Shown: in pieces, positions 7,644 through 16,608 of the stretch
Layout of the letters: every line of letters begins with the position of its first letter
How positions within the stretch are numbered: the stretch's first letter is position 1
Source of the DNA: Burkholderia sp. Leaf177
Lineage (GTDB): Bacteria; Pseudomonadota; Gammaproteobacteria; Burkholderiales; Burkholderiaceae
Length of the DNA stretch: 64,000 bases
Assembly: GCF_001424345.1 (NCBI RefSeq)
Contig: NZ_LMPF01000023.1
Location: forward strand, 234,165 to 298,164
Direction of reading: 5' to 3'
Notes under the pieces: generated by a model
Told to the model about the DNA's origin: nothing
What the model saw: only the letters and a program-made list of their open reading frames with translations
Databases searched by the model: none
Translations under genes and position numbers: made by a program

Positions 7644-9320
7644 TTGTCCTTGAACGTATTGCTTGTCGCTTCAGAGGCCGTGCCGCTTGCCAAAACTGGC
7701 GGATTAGGTGACATGGTCAGCGCATACGCCGCAGCGTTGCGTGAAGCGGGAGTGGATGCGGCGATACTTTTGCCGGCTTATCCAAACGCATTGCAATTAG
7801 TCGATGGTTTGCAGAAGGTCGCTTCATTGACGGGCCTTCCGGGCGGTGACGGCGTTTTATATCGTGGCCGCATGCCTGATACGGGCGTACCCGTAATCCT
7901 GTTGCGCATGGATCATCTGTATGCACGCGACGGGCTTTATCAGGACGCCAGCGGACGCGACTACGAAGACAACGCCATCCGGTTTGCATCGTTATCGGCG
8001 GCGGCGGTTCGGCTGGCCGAAGGCGTTCGCGGCTTCAAGAAGCCGGACATTGTCCATGCACACGACTGGCACTCCGGCCTCACGCCGCTCTTGATGAAGC
8101 ACGCCGGCGTGCACGCAAAAAGCGTTTTCACGATCCACAATCTGGCGTTCCAGGGCAACTATTCGCTCTCGCTTGGTGCAGCGCTCGGCGTGCCGGCGAA
8201 GTGGCTCGTGCCTGCGTTGACTGAACAGAAGAGCATCGAATTTTATGGCGCGTTGAGTCTGATGAAAGCCGGCATTGTCCACGCGGATCATGTCGCTACC
8301 GTCAGCGAAACCTATGCGCGCGAAATCCTCACGCCGCGCTTCGGCCATCTGATGGAAGGCGTCCTGCAATGTTATGCAGAGAAGCTGTCGGGCATCATCA
8401 ATGGCATCGATGTCGGCGCGTGGGATCCCATGACGGACGCACAAATCGCGCGCAACTATTGTTTCGACGATATGCGCGGCAAGCACGCCTGCAAGCGCGA
8501 GCTTCAACAAATGTTCGGGCTTCCTGTCGATCCTTTCGCGCCGGTGATTGCAATCGGCAGCCGCATGACATCGCAGAAAATGGCCGATGTCGTGATCGAT
8601 GCAATCCCCGCCATGCTCGAGCAGCATCCGCGTTTGCAGATCGCGGTGATCGGCAAAGGCGAAGCGCACATTGAAACGGCGTTCCAGCGTTTGGCGCAAA
8701 CGTGGCCGGACCGGATCGGCGTGCATATTGGTTACGACGAACGTCGCGCGCACGTGCTTCACTCCGGCGCAGATATCCTGCTGCACGGCAGCCGCTTCGA
8801 GCCATGCGGCCTAACGCAAATCTACGCAATGCGCTACGGCACCTTGCCGGTGGCATCGCGAGTTGGCGGACTGGCTGACACCATCGTGGATGCCGCCGAA
8901 GCTTCGTCGCTGCAAGAAGGTTTCCAGTCTTCGCCGGTTGAAAGCCTCGGCAGCTTTGAAGGCGCGACATCGTCGCGTGCGGCCACGGGTTTTCTCTTCG
9001 ATGGCGAAGCGGCTCAAGACATGGTCGCCGCCGTCACGCGCGCCGTTCAAGCATTCATGCGCCCGCAACAGTGGCGCACGCTCCAGCGCAACGCAATGGC
9101 GCGCGACTATGGCTGGAGCCACGCGGTTGCAAAATACGTTCAGCTTTACGCAAGCCTGACGGACGCACGTCCCGCGAAAACACCGCTGCGCACGCGCCGT
9201 GTGCCGGTCCATACGCCCGCGGTTCCGTCGATCGCCGTCATCTCCGCCAAGGCAGCGCCCGCTGCCGCTGCATCCCGACAGGGCACAGAGCGGCCACAAC
9301 TCATCGCGCGCAGCGCCTGA
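7644..9320 (+). CDS. glgA: Glycogen synthase (GT5)
   Basis: Predicted 558-residue glucosyltransferase that extends alpha-1,4-glucan from ADP-glucose. The N-terminal sugar-nucleotide/glucan site KTGGLGDM (17-24), VHAHDWHSGL, and the C-terminal GLTQIYAMRYGTLPVAS followed by GGLADT are the GT5 hallmarks. I place the start at TTG 7644, which has an AGGAG ribosome site six bases upstream and puts SLNVLLVASEAVPL at the usual N-terminus; no ATG occurs nearby. The frame extends upstream to 7491 without conserved sequence. The last 50 residues are a Pro/Ala-rich tail. It opens the glucan cluster but is followed by its own terminator-like hairpin and a 367-base gap before glgE. Confidence 0.92.
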   Translation: MSLNVLLVASEAVPLAKTGGLGDMVSAYAAALREAGVDAAILLPAYPNALQLVDGLQKVASLTGLPGGDGVLYRGRMPDTGVPVILLRMDHLYARDGLYQDASGRDYEDNAIRFASLSAAAVRLAEGVRGFKKPDIVHAHDWHSGLTPLLMKHAGVHAKSVFTIHNLAFQGNYSLSLGAALGVPAKWLVPALTEQKSIEFYGALSLMKAGIVHADHVATVSETYAREILTPRFGHLMEGVLQCYAEKLSGIINGIDVGAWDPMTDAQIARNYCFDDMRGKHACKRELQQMFGLPVDPFAPVIAIGSRMTSQKMADVVIDAIPAMLEQHPRLQIAVIGKGEAHIETAFQRLAQTWPDRIGVHIGYDERRAHVLHSGADILLHGSRFEPCGLTQIYAMRYGTLPVASRVGGLADTIVDAAEASSLQEGFQSSPVESLGSFEGATSSRAATGFLFDGEAAQDMVAAVTRAVQAFMRPQQWRTLQRNAMARDYGWSHAVAKYVQLYASLTDARPAKTPLRTRRVPVHTPAVPSIAVISAKAAPAAAASRQGTERPQLIARSA

Positions 9321-9362
9321 AGGCGTTCACATCGCGCCGTTCAATGGTACGGTTACGACGTT

Positions 9363-9398
9363 GCTGCCCGCCGCACTGATTTACGTGCGGCGGGCAGC
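9363..9398 (+). terminator. Hairpin terminator after glgA
   Basis: A 14-bp perfect GC-rich stem (left arm 9363-9376, right arm 9385-9398) closes an 8-base loop, 42 bases after the glgA stop. The following bases are only partly T-rich (GGTCGTTT), so efficiency is uncertain. Confidence 0.6.
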
Positions 9399-9687
9399 GG
9401 TCGTTTGACCTGAAGCAAGGCTCTCGACACCCACGCCAGATCCCGCGAACGGCGCGGCACGTTACGTGCTGTGACCACAAGGCGACCCTGGCGCCGCACT
9501 GAACGACGTATCGCGCATGACAGCTTCATGAAGATACGTACCGCACTCGTGACCCCGGAACTGGTGCTTGAAGACTGTCTGAGGCTCGTCTGCCGTAGCC
9601 GTTCTTGCGGTTGGTTATTGCCTGGTTGAGCGCGATCGCGTTTTCCCGCATCCACGCCATAGCAGGACGAACTGGAAAAGACGACCG
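9399..9687 (+). other. Gene-free stretch before glgE
   Basis: With the hairpin, this completes a 367-base gap between glgA and glgE. Short frames here lack conserved sequence or a ribosome site. It presumably holds the promoter of the glgE-treS-glgB unit, but I see no convincing -35/-10 pair. Confidence 0.4.
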
Positions 9688-12600
9688 ATGGAACACCATC
9701 ACATGCTTCAAGCGTATGCGCCACGAATCTATTTCATCGACCCGCTTCTCGTCGGACCATTGTCTCAGTGGCCCGCGCAATTCGAACACGCCGCAGCCCT
9801 CGGCTTCGATCACGTCCTGATCGGTGCGCCTTTCCTGCCCGGCAAGAACGGGCATCGACAGGCAGTGGCCGATCATCACAAATTGCACCCCGCATTCGAA
9901 TCCGACCTGCCGGCAAGCGAAGCCTTGCGACTGCTTTCAAGCCAGGCGGAGAAGAGCGGGCTGACACTGCTGGTCGATATCAACCTCGATCGCGTCAGCG
10001 CCGAAGGCGGCCTGTTCCAGGACAACCGCCATTGGTTTCATCCGTTCGAAGCCGCCGAAGCGCGGCTCGACCCGCGCACCGCGCCGCACGAAGAAAGCGT
10101 CGCGCATGCCAATTTCGGCGATGGCGAAGCGGCCCACGCGCTGACCGAATGGTGGGCGCGCGAGTTGATGCTGATCGCCGATGCCGGCGTTGGCGGCTTT
10201 CGCTTCGAAGCGCCGCACAAGGTGCCCGCGCATGTCTGGCGGCGTTTGGGTGCGGCCGTGCGCGAGCGTCATCCGCAAACCAAGTGGCTTGCGTGGACGG
10301 TTGGCATCAGCCGCCAAGACATTGCGAATCTCGCCGATGCCGGTTTCGACTCGGTGTTTTCATCGGCGAGATGGTGGGACTTTCAGAGCAACTGGCTCTT
10401 CGATGAACACGCGGCGTTGTTCCGCATCGCGCCGCCGATTGCGTTCCCCGAAGAACCCTACGGCACGCGCTTGCTAAACGACCTTCCCGATACCAGCGAT
10501 TCGTCGCTCGTGGAACGCGCTTACCGACGCGCGTTGTACACGGCGGCGGGCATCGGCACGGGCGTGCTCGTGCCAATGGGCTTCGAATACGGCGTCACGC
10601 AACCGCTCTCGTACAACCACGGCAGCGCGGAAGAATTCAATCGCGCGAAAGAGAATGCGCGCTTTAATGTCTCGGCGGAAGTCGCGCACGCGAACGCGCT
10701 GCAACGCAATTCCGCTGCGCTCGCCAGCACCGGCGAGTTGCGCACGCTCACCGGTCCCGGCACGCCGTACGCTGCAATCTTGCGCGGCAGCGGCCCGGAC
10801 TTGCGCACGGCGAGCGAAGCTGCGCTGATCGTGATGAACGCCGACCTGACCAAGCCGGTTTATATCGATACCCGTCATTTGCTCGATGGCGCGCCGGGCA
10901 ACTTCACGCGTTTTCGCGCGATCGATGAAGACACGACCGAGACGCCGTTGCCGCTCAAACCTTTCCTGCTGCAGCCGGGCGAAGTCCGCTTGTTGCGCGG
11001 CGCGTCCGAACCGCCCATTTTGCTTGCCCAGCCGCAAGTGAAGCGCGGCGCCAAATCCGCCGATAGAAAATCGGTGAACGAGGCGCTCGTCGCGGCGCGC
11101 GTGATGATCGAGAGCGTCGAACCATCAGTTGATCACGGACGTTTCCCGGCGAAGCGGATCGTGGGCGAAGCCGCCGAGATCACCGCGGCGATCTTCGCCG
11201 AAGGCCACGACAAGATCGCGGCCGCGGTCCAATGGCGCGCCGCCGATGAAACCGACTGGCACGAAGCCAAGATGGTTCCGGTCATTCCGCTCGGCAACGA
11301 TTTGTGGACGACCAGCATTCCGCTCGATCGTCTTGGCCGTCATGAATTCACCGTGATCGCATGGCGCGACGATTTTGCATCGCTGATCGATCACATGCAG
11401 AAAAAGCTCAAGGCCGAGCAGACGGTCGAACTCGAGCTCGAAGAATTGCGGCACTTGTTCGCGCTGATCCTGGCCGAGGTGAAGACCACGGAAGGTTCAC
11501 AGACGGAGCCGCTGGAAGGCATCGTCAAGCAGTTCGCGAAAGCCGATGGCGAAACGCGCCTTGCGCTGGCTTTGTCCGCGGAGACGGCGCAGGCGATCGA
11601 AGCGGCGCGGCATCGTCCGTTCTTGTCGCGCGATCCTGTGATTTACCGGATCGACGCCGAGCGCGCCGCCGCGCGATTTGCAAGCTGGTACGAGATCTTC
11701 CCGCGTTCCATGAGCGACGATGAAAACCGCCACGGGACATTTATCGATGTGATCGGCAAGATGCCGCGCATTCGCGAAATGGGTTTCGACGTGCTGTACT
11801 TCCCGCCGATCAACCCGATTGGCATTGCAAACCGCAAGGGCAAGAACAATACGCTGACGGCTTTACCCGGCGACGTGGGCAGCCCGTATGCGATCGGCGG
11901 CAAGGAAGGCGGGCACGACGCCGTCCATCCGGAGCTTGGTAATCTGGACGACTTCAAGCGCATGCTCGAGGCCGCGCGTGCGCACGGCCTTGAAATTGCG
12001 CTCGACTTCGCGGTGCAATGTTCGCCGGACCATCCGTGGCTGCAGGAACATCCCACGTGGTTCGCGTGGCGCCCTGACGGCACGCTGCGTTACGCAGAAA
12101 ATCCGCCGAAGAAGTATCAGGACATCGTGAATCCGGACTTTTATGCGAAGGACGCAAAGCCTGAGCTGTGGCTTTCATTGCGAGACGTATTTCTGTTCTG
12201 GATTGCGGCAGGCGTGAAGATCTTCCGCGTCGATAACCCGCACACCAAGCCCATGCCTTTCTGGGAATGGGTGATCGGCGACGTGCGTGCGCGCCATCCC
12301 GACGTCATGTTCCTGGCCGAAGCGTTCACGCGTCCGCGTGTCATGAACCGCCTCGCCAAGCTCGGTTTCTCGCAGTCGTACACGTACTTCACGTGGCGTG
12401 AATCGAAGCGCGACTTTGTGGAATACATGCACGACCTGACGCAAACCGATGCGAAGGATTTCTTTCGTCCGAATTTCTTCGTCAATACGCCCGATATCAA
12501 CCCGCGTTTCCTGCAGCGTTCGGGACGCGCCGGATTTGTGATCCGCGCGGCGCTTGCCGCAACGCTTTCGGGACTTTGGGGCGTGTATAGCGGTTTCGAG

Positions 12601-13083
12601 TTGTGCGAAGCCGCGGCGCTGCCGAACAGCGAGGAATATCTCGATTCGGAGAAGTACCAGATTCGCGCGTGGGATTGGAACTGGCCGGGGAATATTGTCG
12701 GCGAGATCACTGCGTTGAACCGAATCCGGAAAGCAAACCCGGCGCTGCATTCGCATCTCGGCGTCAACTTCCTGCCTGCGCACAACGACAACATCCTCTT
12801 CTTCGAGAAAGCCAACGCCGCGCGTGACAACGTGGTGCTGGTCGCGATCAACCTCGATCCGTTCAACGAGCAAGGCGCGGATATCGAATTGCCGTGGCAG
12901 ACCCTTTCCGGCTGGGGCGTGCAGGAATGGGACGCGCTGGCGGTAGAGGACCAGATGACGGGCGAACGTTTCGAATGGCGCGGCAGACGGCAGCACATTC
13001 GTCTCGATCCCAATACGCGGCCGTTTGCGATCTGGAGAATCGCACCGACGTGGGGCCTGCCCCGCAAGGACACCGCAGCCTGA
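9688..13083 (+). CDS. glgE: GlgE maltosyltransferase with an N-terminal inactive GH13-like domain
   Basis: Predicted 1131-residue protein. Residues from about 470 to the end form a complete GlgE, which transfers maltose from alpha-maltose-1-phosphate to alpha-1,4-glucan. That part begins RVMIESVEPSVDHGRFPAK and contains nucleophile Asp849 in FRVDNPHTKP and acid Glu878 in FLAEAFTRP, 29 residues apart as in characterised GlgE. The first 470 residues form a second amylase-like barrel (ALGFDHVLIGAPF, then GVGGFRFEAPHK). Its nucleophile position is Glu174, no acid Glu is seen in WLAWTVGIS, and the usual NHD is replaced by NDLPDT. I infer that this domain binds glucan or supports folding rather than catalysing. 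The TreS-maltokinase gene 135 bases downstream would supply maltose-1-phosphate. Confidence 0.92.
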   Translation: MEHHHMLQAYAPRIYFIDPLLVGPLSQWPAQFEHAAALGFDHVLIGAPFLPGKNGHRQAVADHHKLHPAFESDLPASEALRLLSSQAEKSGLTLLVDINLDRVSAEGGLFQDNRHWFHPFEAAEARLDPRTAPHEESVAHANFGDGEAAHALTEWWARELMLIADAGVGGFRFEAPHKVPAHVWRRLGAAVRERHPQTKWLAWTVGISRQDIANLADAGFDSVFSSARWWDFQSNWLFDEHAALFRIAPPIAFPEEPYGTRLLNDLPDTSDSSLVERAYRRALYTAAGIGTGVLVPMGFEYGVTQPLSYNHGSAEEFNRAKENARFNVSAEVAHANALQRNSAALASTGELRTLTGPGTPYAAILRGSGPDLRTASEAALIVMNADLTKPVYIDTRHLLDGAPGNFTRFRAIDEDTTETPLPLKPFLLQPGEVRLLRGASEPPILLAQPQVKRGAKSADRKSVNEALVAARVMIESVEPSVDHGRFPAKRIVGEAAEITAAIFAEGHDKIAAAVQWRAADETDWHEAKMVPVIPLGNDLWTTSIPLDRLGRHEFTVIAWRDDFASLIDHMQKKLKAEQTVELELEELRHLFALILAEVKTTEGSQTEPLEGIVKQFAKADGETRLALALSAETAQAIEAARHRPFLSRDPVIYRIDAERAAARFASWYEIFPRSMSDDENRHGTFIDVIGKMPRIREMGFDVLYFPPINPIGIANRKGKNNTLTALPGDVGSPYAIGGKEGGHDAVHPELGNLDDFKRMLEAARAHGLEIALDFAVQCSPDHPWLQEHPTWFAWRPDGTLRYAENPPKKYQDIVNPDFYAKDAKPELWLSLRDVFLFWIAAGVKIFRVDNPHTKPMPFWEWVIGDVRARHPDVMFLAEAFTRPRVMNRLAKLGFSQSYTYFTWRESKRDFVEYMHDLTQTDAKDFFRPNFFVNTPDINPRFLQRSGRAGFVIRAALAATLSGLWGVYSGFELCEAAALPNSEEYLDSEKYQIRAWDWNWPGNIVGEITALNRIRKANPALHSHLGVNFLPAHNDNILFFEKANAARDNVVLVAINLDPFNEQGADIELPWQTLSGWGVQEWDALAVEDQMTGERFEWRGRRQHIRLDPNTRPFAIWRIAPTWGLPRKDTAA

Positions 13084-13218
13084 AATCAACGAGCCCGCGG
13101 GCCTTACAAAAAGCGCGCGGGGCATCATCACGAAGGCATTGGCCGACGTGACACAGAACAACTCACGCAGCCGGAAACAGTGCGCACACGCGCACCTCGC
13201 CGGCTCAAGGAGCGACAC

Positions 13219-16200
13219 GTGAAGCGCAACAAGAATTCGACTGTCAGCAACGATCCGCTCTGGTACAAAGACGCGATCATCTATCAGATCCATATCAAAT
13301 CTTTCTTCGATGCCAACAATGACGGCATCGGCGATTTCCCCGGTCTGCTCGCCAAGCTCGATTACATCGCGGAACTCGGCGTGGATTGCATCTGGCTGCT
13401 GCCGTTCTATCCATCGCCCCGTCGCGACGACGGTTACGACATTGCCGATTACCGCAACGTGCATCCGGATTACGGCACGCTCGCCGACGTCAAGCGCTTC
13501 ATTCAGGAAGCGCACGCACGCGGCATTCGCGTGGTGACGGAACTCGTCATCAACCATACGTCCGATCAACACCCGTGGTTCCAGCGCGCGCGTCTTGCGA
13601 AGCCCGGCTCGAATCACCGCAACTACTACGTCTGGTCCGATACCGACAAGAAATACGAAGACACGCGGATCATCTTCATCGATTCGGAGCCGTCCAACTG
13701 GACGCATGATCCGGTCGCGGGTCAGTATTATTGGCACCGGTTCTTCAACCACCAGCCCGACCTGAACTTCGATAATCCTTCCGTGCTGAAGGAAGTGCTG
13801 TCGGTCATGCGCTTCTGGCTGGATATGGGCATCGACGGGCTGCGGCTCGACGCCGTGCCGTATCTCGTGGAACGCGAAGGCACGAACAACGAAAATCTGC
13901 CTGAAACGCACGCGATCCTGAAGACGATCCGCGCGACCATCGACAAGGAATATCCGAACCGCATGTTGCTGGCCGAAGCGAATCAGTGGCCGGAAGACGT
14001 GAAGGAATATTTCGGCGATGAAGACGAATGCCACATGGCGTTCCACTTCCCGCTGATGCCGCGCATCTATATGTCGATTGCGAGCGAAGACCGCTTCCCG
14101 ATCACCGACATCATGCGCCAGACGCCGGACCTCGCGCCGACCAACCAGTGGGCGATTTTCCTGCGTAATCACGATGAACTCACGCTCGAAATGGTGACGG
14201 ATTCCGAGCGCGATTATTTGTGGAACACGTATGCAAGCGATCGCCGCGCGCGCCTGAACCTCGGCATTCGGCGCCGTCTCGCGCCGCTGATGGAACGCGA
14301 TCGGCGTCGTATCGAGCTGATCAATTCGCTGCTGCTTTCCATGCCCGGCACGCCCGTGATCTATTACGGCGATGAACTCGGCATGGGCGACAACATCCAC
14401 CTGGGCGATCGCGACGGCGTGCGTACGCCGATGCAATGGTCATCGGACAGGAACGGCGGATTTTCGCGCGCCGATCCCGAGCAACTCGTCTTGCCGCCGG
14501 TGATGGGATCGCTTTACGGCTACGACGCGATCAACGTGGAATCGCAAAGCCGCGATCCGCACTCGTTGCTCAACTGGACGCGCAAGATGCTCGCCGTGCG
14601 TCGCGCGAAACATGCGTTCGGCCGCGGCACGATCCGCTTCCTGCGCCCGAACAACCGCAAGATCCTGGCGTATATCCGCGAGATCGAAGGCGAACCGCCA
14701 ATCCTGTGCGTCGCGAATCTTTCGCGCGCGCCGCAAGCCGTTGAGCTGGATTTATCCGAGTACGCCGGTTCCGTGCCGCTGGAAATGACCGCGGATTCCG
14801 CTTTCCCGCCTATCGGCCAGTTGACGTATTTGCTGACGTTCCCGCCGTACGGTTTCTTGTGGTTCCAGCTTTGCCCGGGCAATCAGCGGCCGGCGTGGAG
14901 CCAGGCGCCGTCAGAACAATTGCCGGAATTCGTGACCATGGTGATCCGCGCCGGCCAGACCGGCCCGACGCCGGAGAACGTGCGCCTGCTCGAGTCCGAA
15001 GTGCTGCCGTCTTATTTGAGCAAGCGACGCTGGTTTGCATCGAAGGATCAGACGTTGAAGAGCGTGCGGCTCGCCGCGTTGACGACCATTCCCGAAGCAG
15101 GCTTCGCGTTCACCGAAGTGGAAGCCGATGTCGGCGATCACACCGAACGCTACGTGCTGCCCCTGACCATTGCATGGGGCACGGAAACCACGTCGCCGCT
15201 TTACATGCAACTGGCGCTGGCCCGCGTGCGCCAAAGCCGCAATATTGGTCACATCACCGACGCGTTCGCCGTACCGGCGTTCACGTATGGCGTGTTGAGG
15301 AAACTCAAGCAGCGCGCGGTGGTTCCGACCGTGCAGAAAAGCGAGATCCGCTTCGTCCCGACCGAGCGTCTGGATGCGCTGAATTTCAATTTCAAGCCGG
15401 GCGAACCGCTGCCCGAGATCCGCTGGCTGGCGGCAGAACAAAGCAACAGTTCGCTCGTGATCGGCGATCAGGTCGTGCTCAAGCTCGTGCGGCGTCTCGT
15501 TGGCGGCATTCATCCGGAAGCGGAAATGAGCCGCTACCTGACCAAGCTCGGTTACGCGAACACGGGGCCGCTGTTCGGCGAAGTCGTGCGCGTCGATCCG
15601 GAAGGCGTGCCGCATACGTTGTGCATCTTGCAGGGATTCATCGACAACCAGGGCGATGCCTGGAACTACGCGCTCGACTATTTGCGCCGCACCGTCGATG
15701 AACTGGCGCTCGCCGTGGACACCGAAGATCATTCGATGGACCGCGAGAAGGAAATGCAGGGCATCGAGGGATACCGGAAGATCGCGGGGATCATTGGGCG
15801 GCGTCTCGGCGAACTGCACGTCGCGCTCGCCTCGCCTTCCGACGATCCGGCGTTCTCGCCCGAGACGGCATCGAAGGAAGATGTGCGTGCATGGAACGAC
15901 GGCACGCACACGCTGCTCGTCACCGCGCTCGACATTCTCAGCGCCAAGATCCGCGACTTCAGCGAGCACGACCGCGAACTCGCGCAAAGCCTGCTCGATC
16001 GCCGCGATCTGCTGCTCGCGGCCGTGCAGAAACTCGTGCCGGAAAGCGCCCAGGCGCTGCGCATCCGCATTCACGGCGACTTCCATCTGGGTCAGGTCCT
16101 GATGGCTCAGGGCGATGCATTCCTGATCGACTTCGAGGGCGAACCGGCGCGGCCGCTGGAAGAGCGCCGCAAGAAGTCGAGCCCGTTGCGCGACGTGGCC

Positions 16201-16608
16201 GGCTTATTGCGTTCGCTTTCGTATGCCAGCGCCGCAGCGCAGCCGACGACCGAGAACGCACCGGCCGCTACCGCCGATCGCAAACGTGCACTGTTCGAGC
16301 GCCTGCGCGCGCACGGCGAAGAAGGTTTCCTTGCCGAATACAACGCGGCGGTCGCGACCTCCCCGCAACCCGTTGCCGGCGATGAATCCACCCTGGCTGC
16401 CTTGCTCGATCTTTTCCTGATCGAAAAAGCCGCCTACGAAATCCGCTATGAAGCGGCCAACCGTCCGACCTGGATCGGCTTGCCGCTGCGTGGCCTCGCG
16501 TCGCTCGCGAGCCGCTTGCTTGGCGATACCGGCGCACCGCTCGCGCCCGGCTCGCGTCCCGCGGACGCCGCACAAAAGGACACATCCGATGGAAACGAAC
16601 ATGAATAA
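13219..16608 (+). CDS. treS: Trehalose synthase-maltokinase fusion
   Basis: Predicted 1129-residue bifunctional enzyme. The N-terminal part (about 1-550) is a GH13 trehalose synthase that interconverts trehalose and maltose: WYKDAIIYQIHIKSFFDAN, nucleophile Asp211 in GLRLDAVPYLV, acid Glu253 in LLAEANQWP and FLRNHDELTLEM. The C-terminal part (about 570-1129) is a maltokinase with a phosphotransferase-like site: IHGDFHLGQV (Asp954), FLIDFEGEPARP (Asp971) and RDVAGLLRSLSY. It would make maltose-1-phosphate for GlgE directly from the TreS product. The start is GTG 13219, with AAGGAG six bases upstream. The gene overlaps glgB by 20 bases. In mycobacteria the two activities are separate proteins that form a complex; here they are one chain. 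Confidence 0.95.
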   Translation: MKRNKNSTVSNDPLWYKDAIIYQIHIKSFFDANNDGIGDFPGLLAKLDYIAELGVDCIWLLPFYPSPRRDDGYDIADYRNVHPDYGTLADVKRFIQEAHARGIRVVTELVINHTSDQHPWFQRARLAKPGSNHRNYYVWSDTDKKYEDTRIIFIDSEPSNWTHDPVAGQYYWHRFFNHQPDLNFDNPSVLKEVLSVMRFWLDMGIDGLRLDAVPYLVEREGTNNENLPETHAILKTIRATIDKEYPNRMLLAEANQWPEDVKEYFGDEDECHMAFHFPLMPRIYMSIASEDRFPITDIMRQTPDLAPTNQWAIFLRNHDELTLEMVTDSERDYLWNTYASDRRARLNLGIRRRLAPLMERDRRRIELINSLLLSMPGTPVIYYGDELGMGDNIHLGDRDGVRTPMQWSSDRNGGFSRADPEQLVLPPVMGSLYGYDAINVESQSRDPHSLLNWTRKMLAVRRAKHAFGRGTIRFLRPNNRKILAYIREIEGEPPILCVANLSRAPQAVELDLSEYAGSVPLEMTADSAFPPIGQLTYLLTFPPYGFLWFQLCPGNQRPAWSQAPSEQLPEFVTMVIRAGQTGPTPENVRLLESEVLPSYLSKRRWFASKDQTLKSVRLAALTTIPEAGFAFTEVEADVGDHTERYVLPLTIAWGTETTSPLYMQLALARVRQSRNIGHITDAFAVPAFTYGVLRKLKQRAVVPTVQKSEIRFVPTERLDALNFNFKPGEPLPEIRWLAAEQSNSSLVIGDQVVLKLVRRLVGGIHPEAEMSRYLTKLGYANTGPLFGEVVRVDPEGVPHTLCILQGFIDNQGDAWNYALDYLRRTVDELALAVDTEDHSMDREKEMQGIEGYRKIAGIIGRRLGELHVALASPSDDPAFSPETASKEDVRAWNDGTHTLLVTALDILSAKIRDFSEHDRELAQSLLDRRDLLLAAVQKLVPESAQALRIRIHGDFHLGQVLMAQGDAFLIDFEGEPARPLEERRKKSSPLRDVAGLLRSLSYASAAAQPTTENAPAATADRKRALFERLRAHGEEGFLAEYNAAVATSPQPVAGDESTLAALLDLFLIEKAAYEIRYEAANRPTWIGLPLRGLASLASRLLGDTGAPLAPGSRPADAAQKDTSDGNEHE

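Noticed and set aside
12175..14436. 753-codon open frame on the minus strand
   Set aside because: Antisense to glgE and treS, both well supported; composition is that of a shadow frame.
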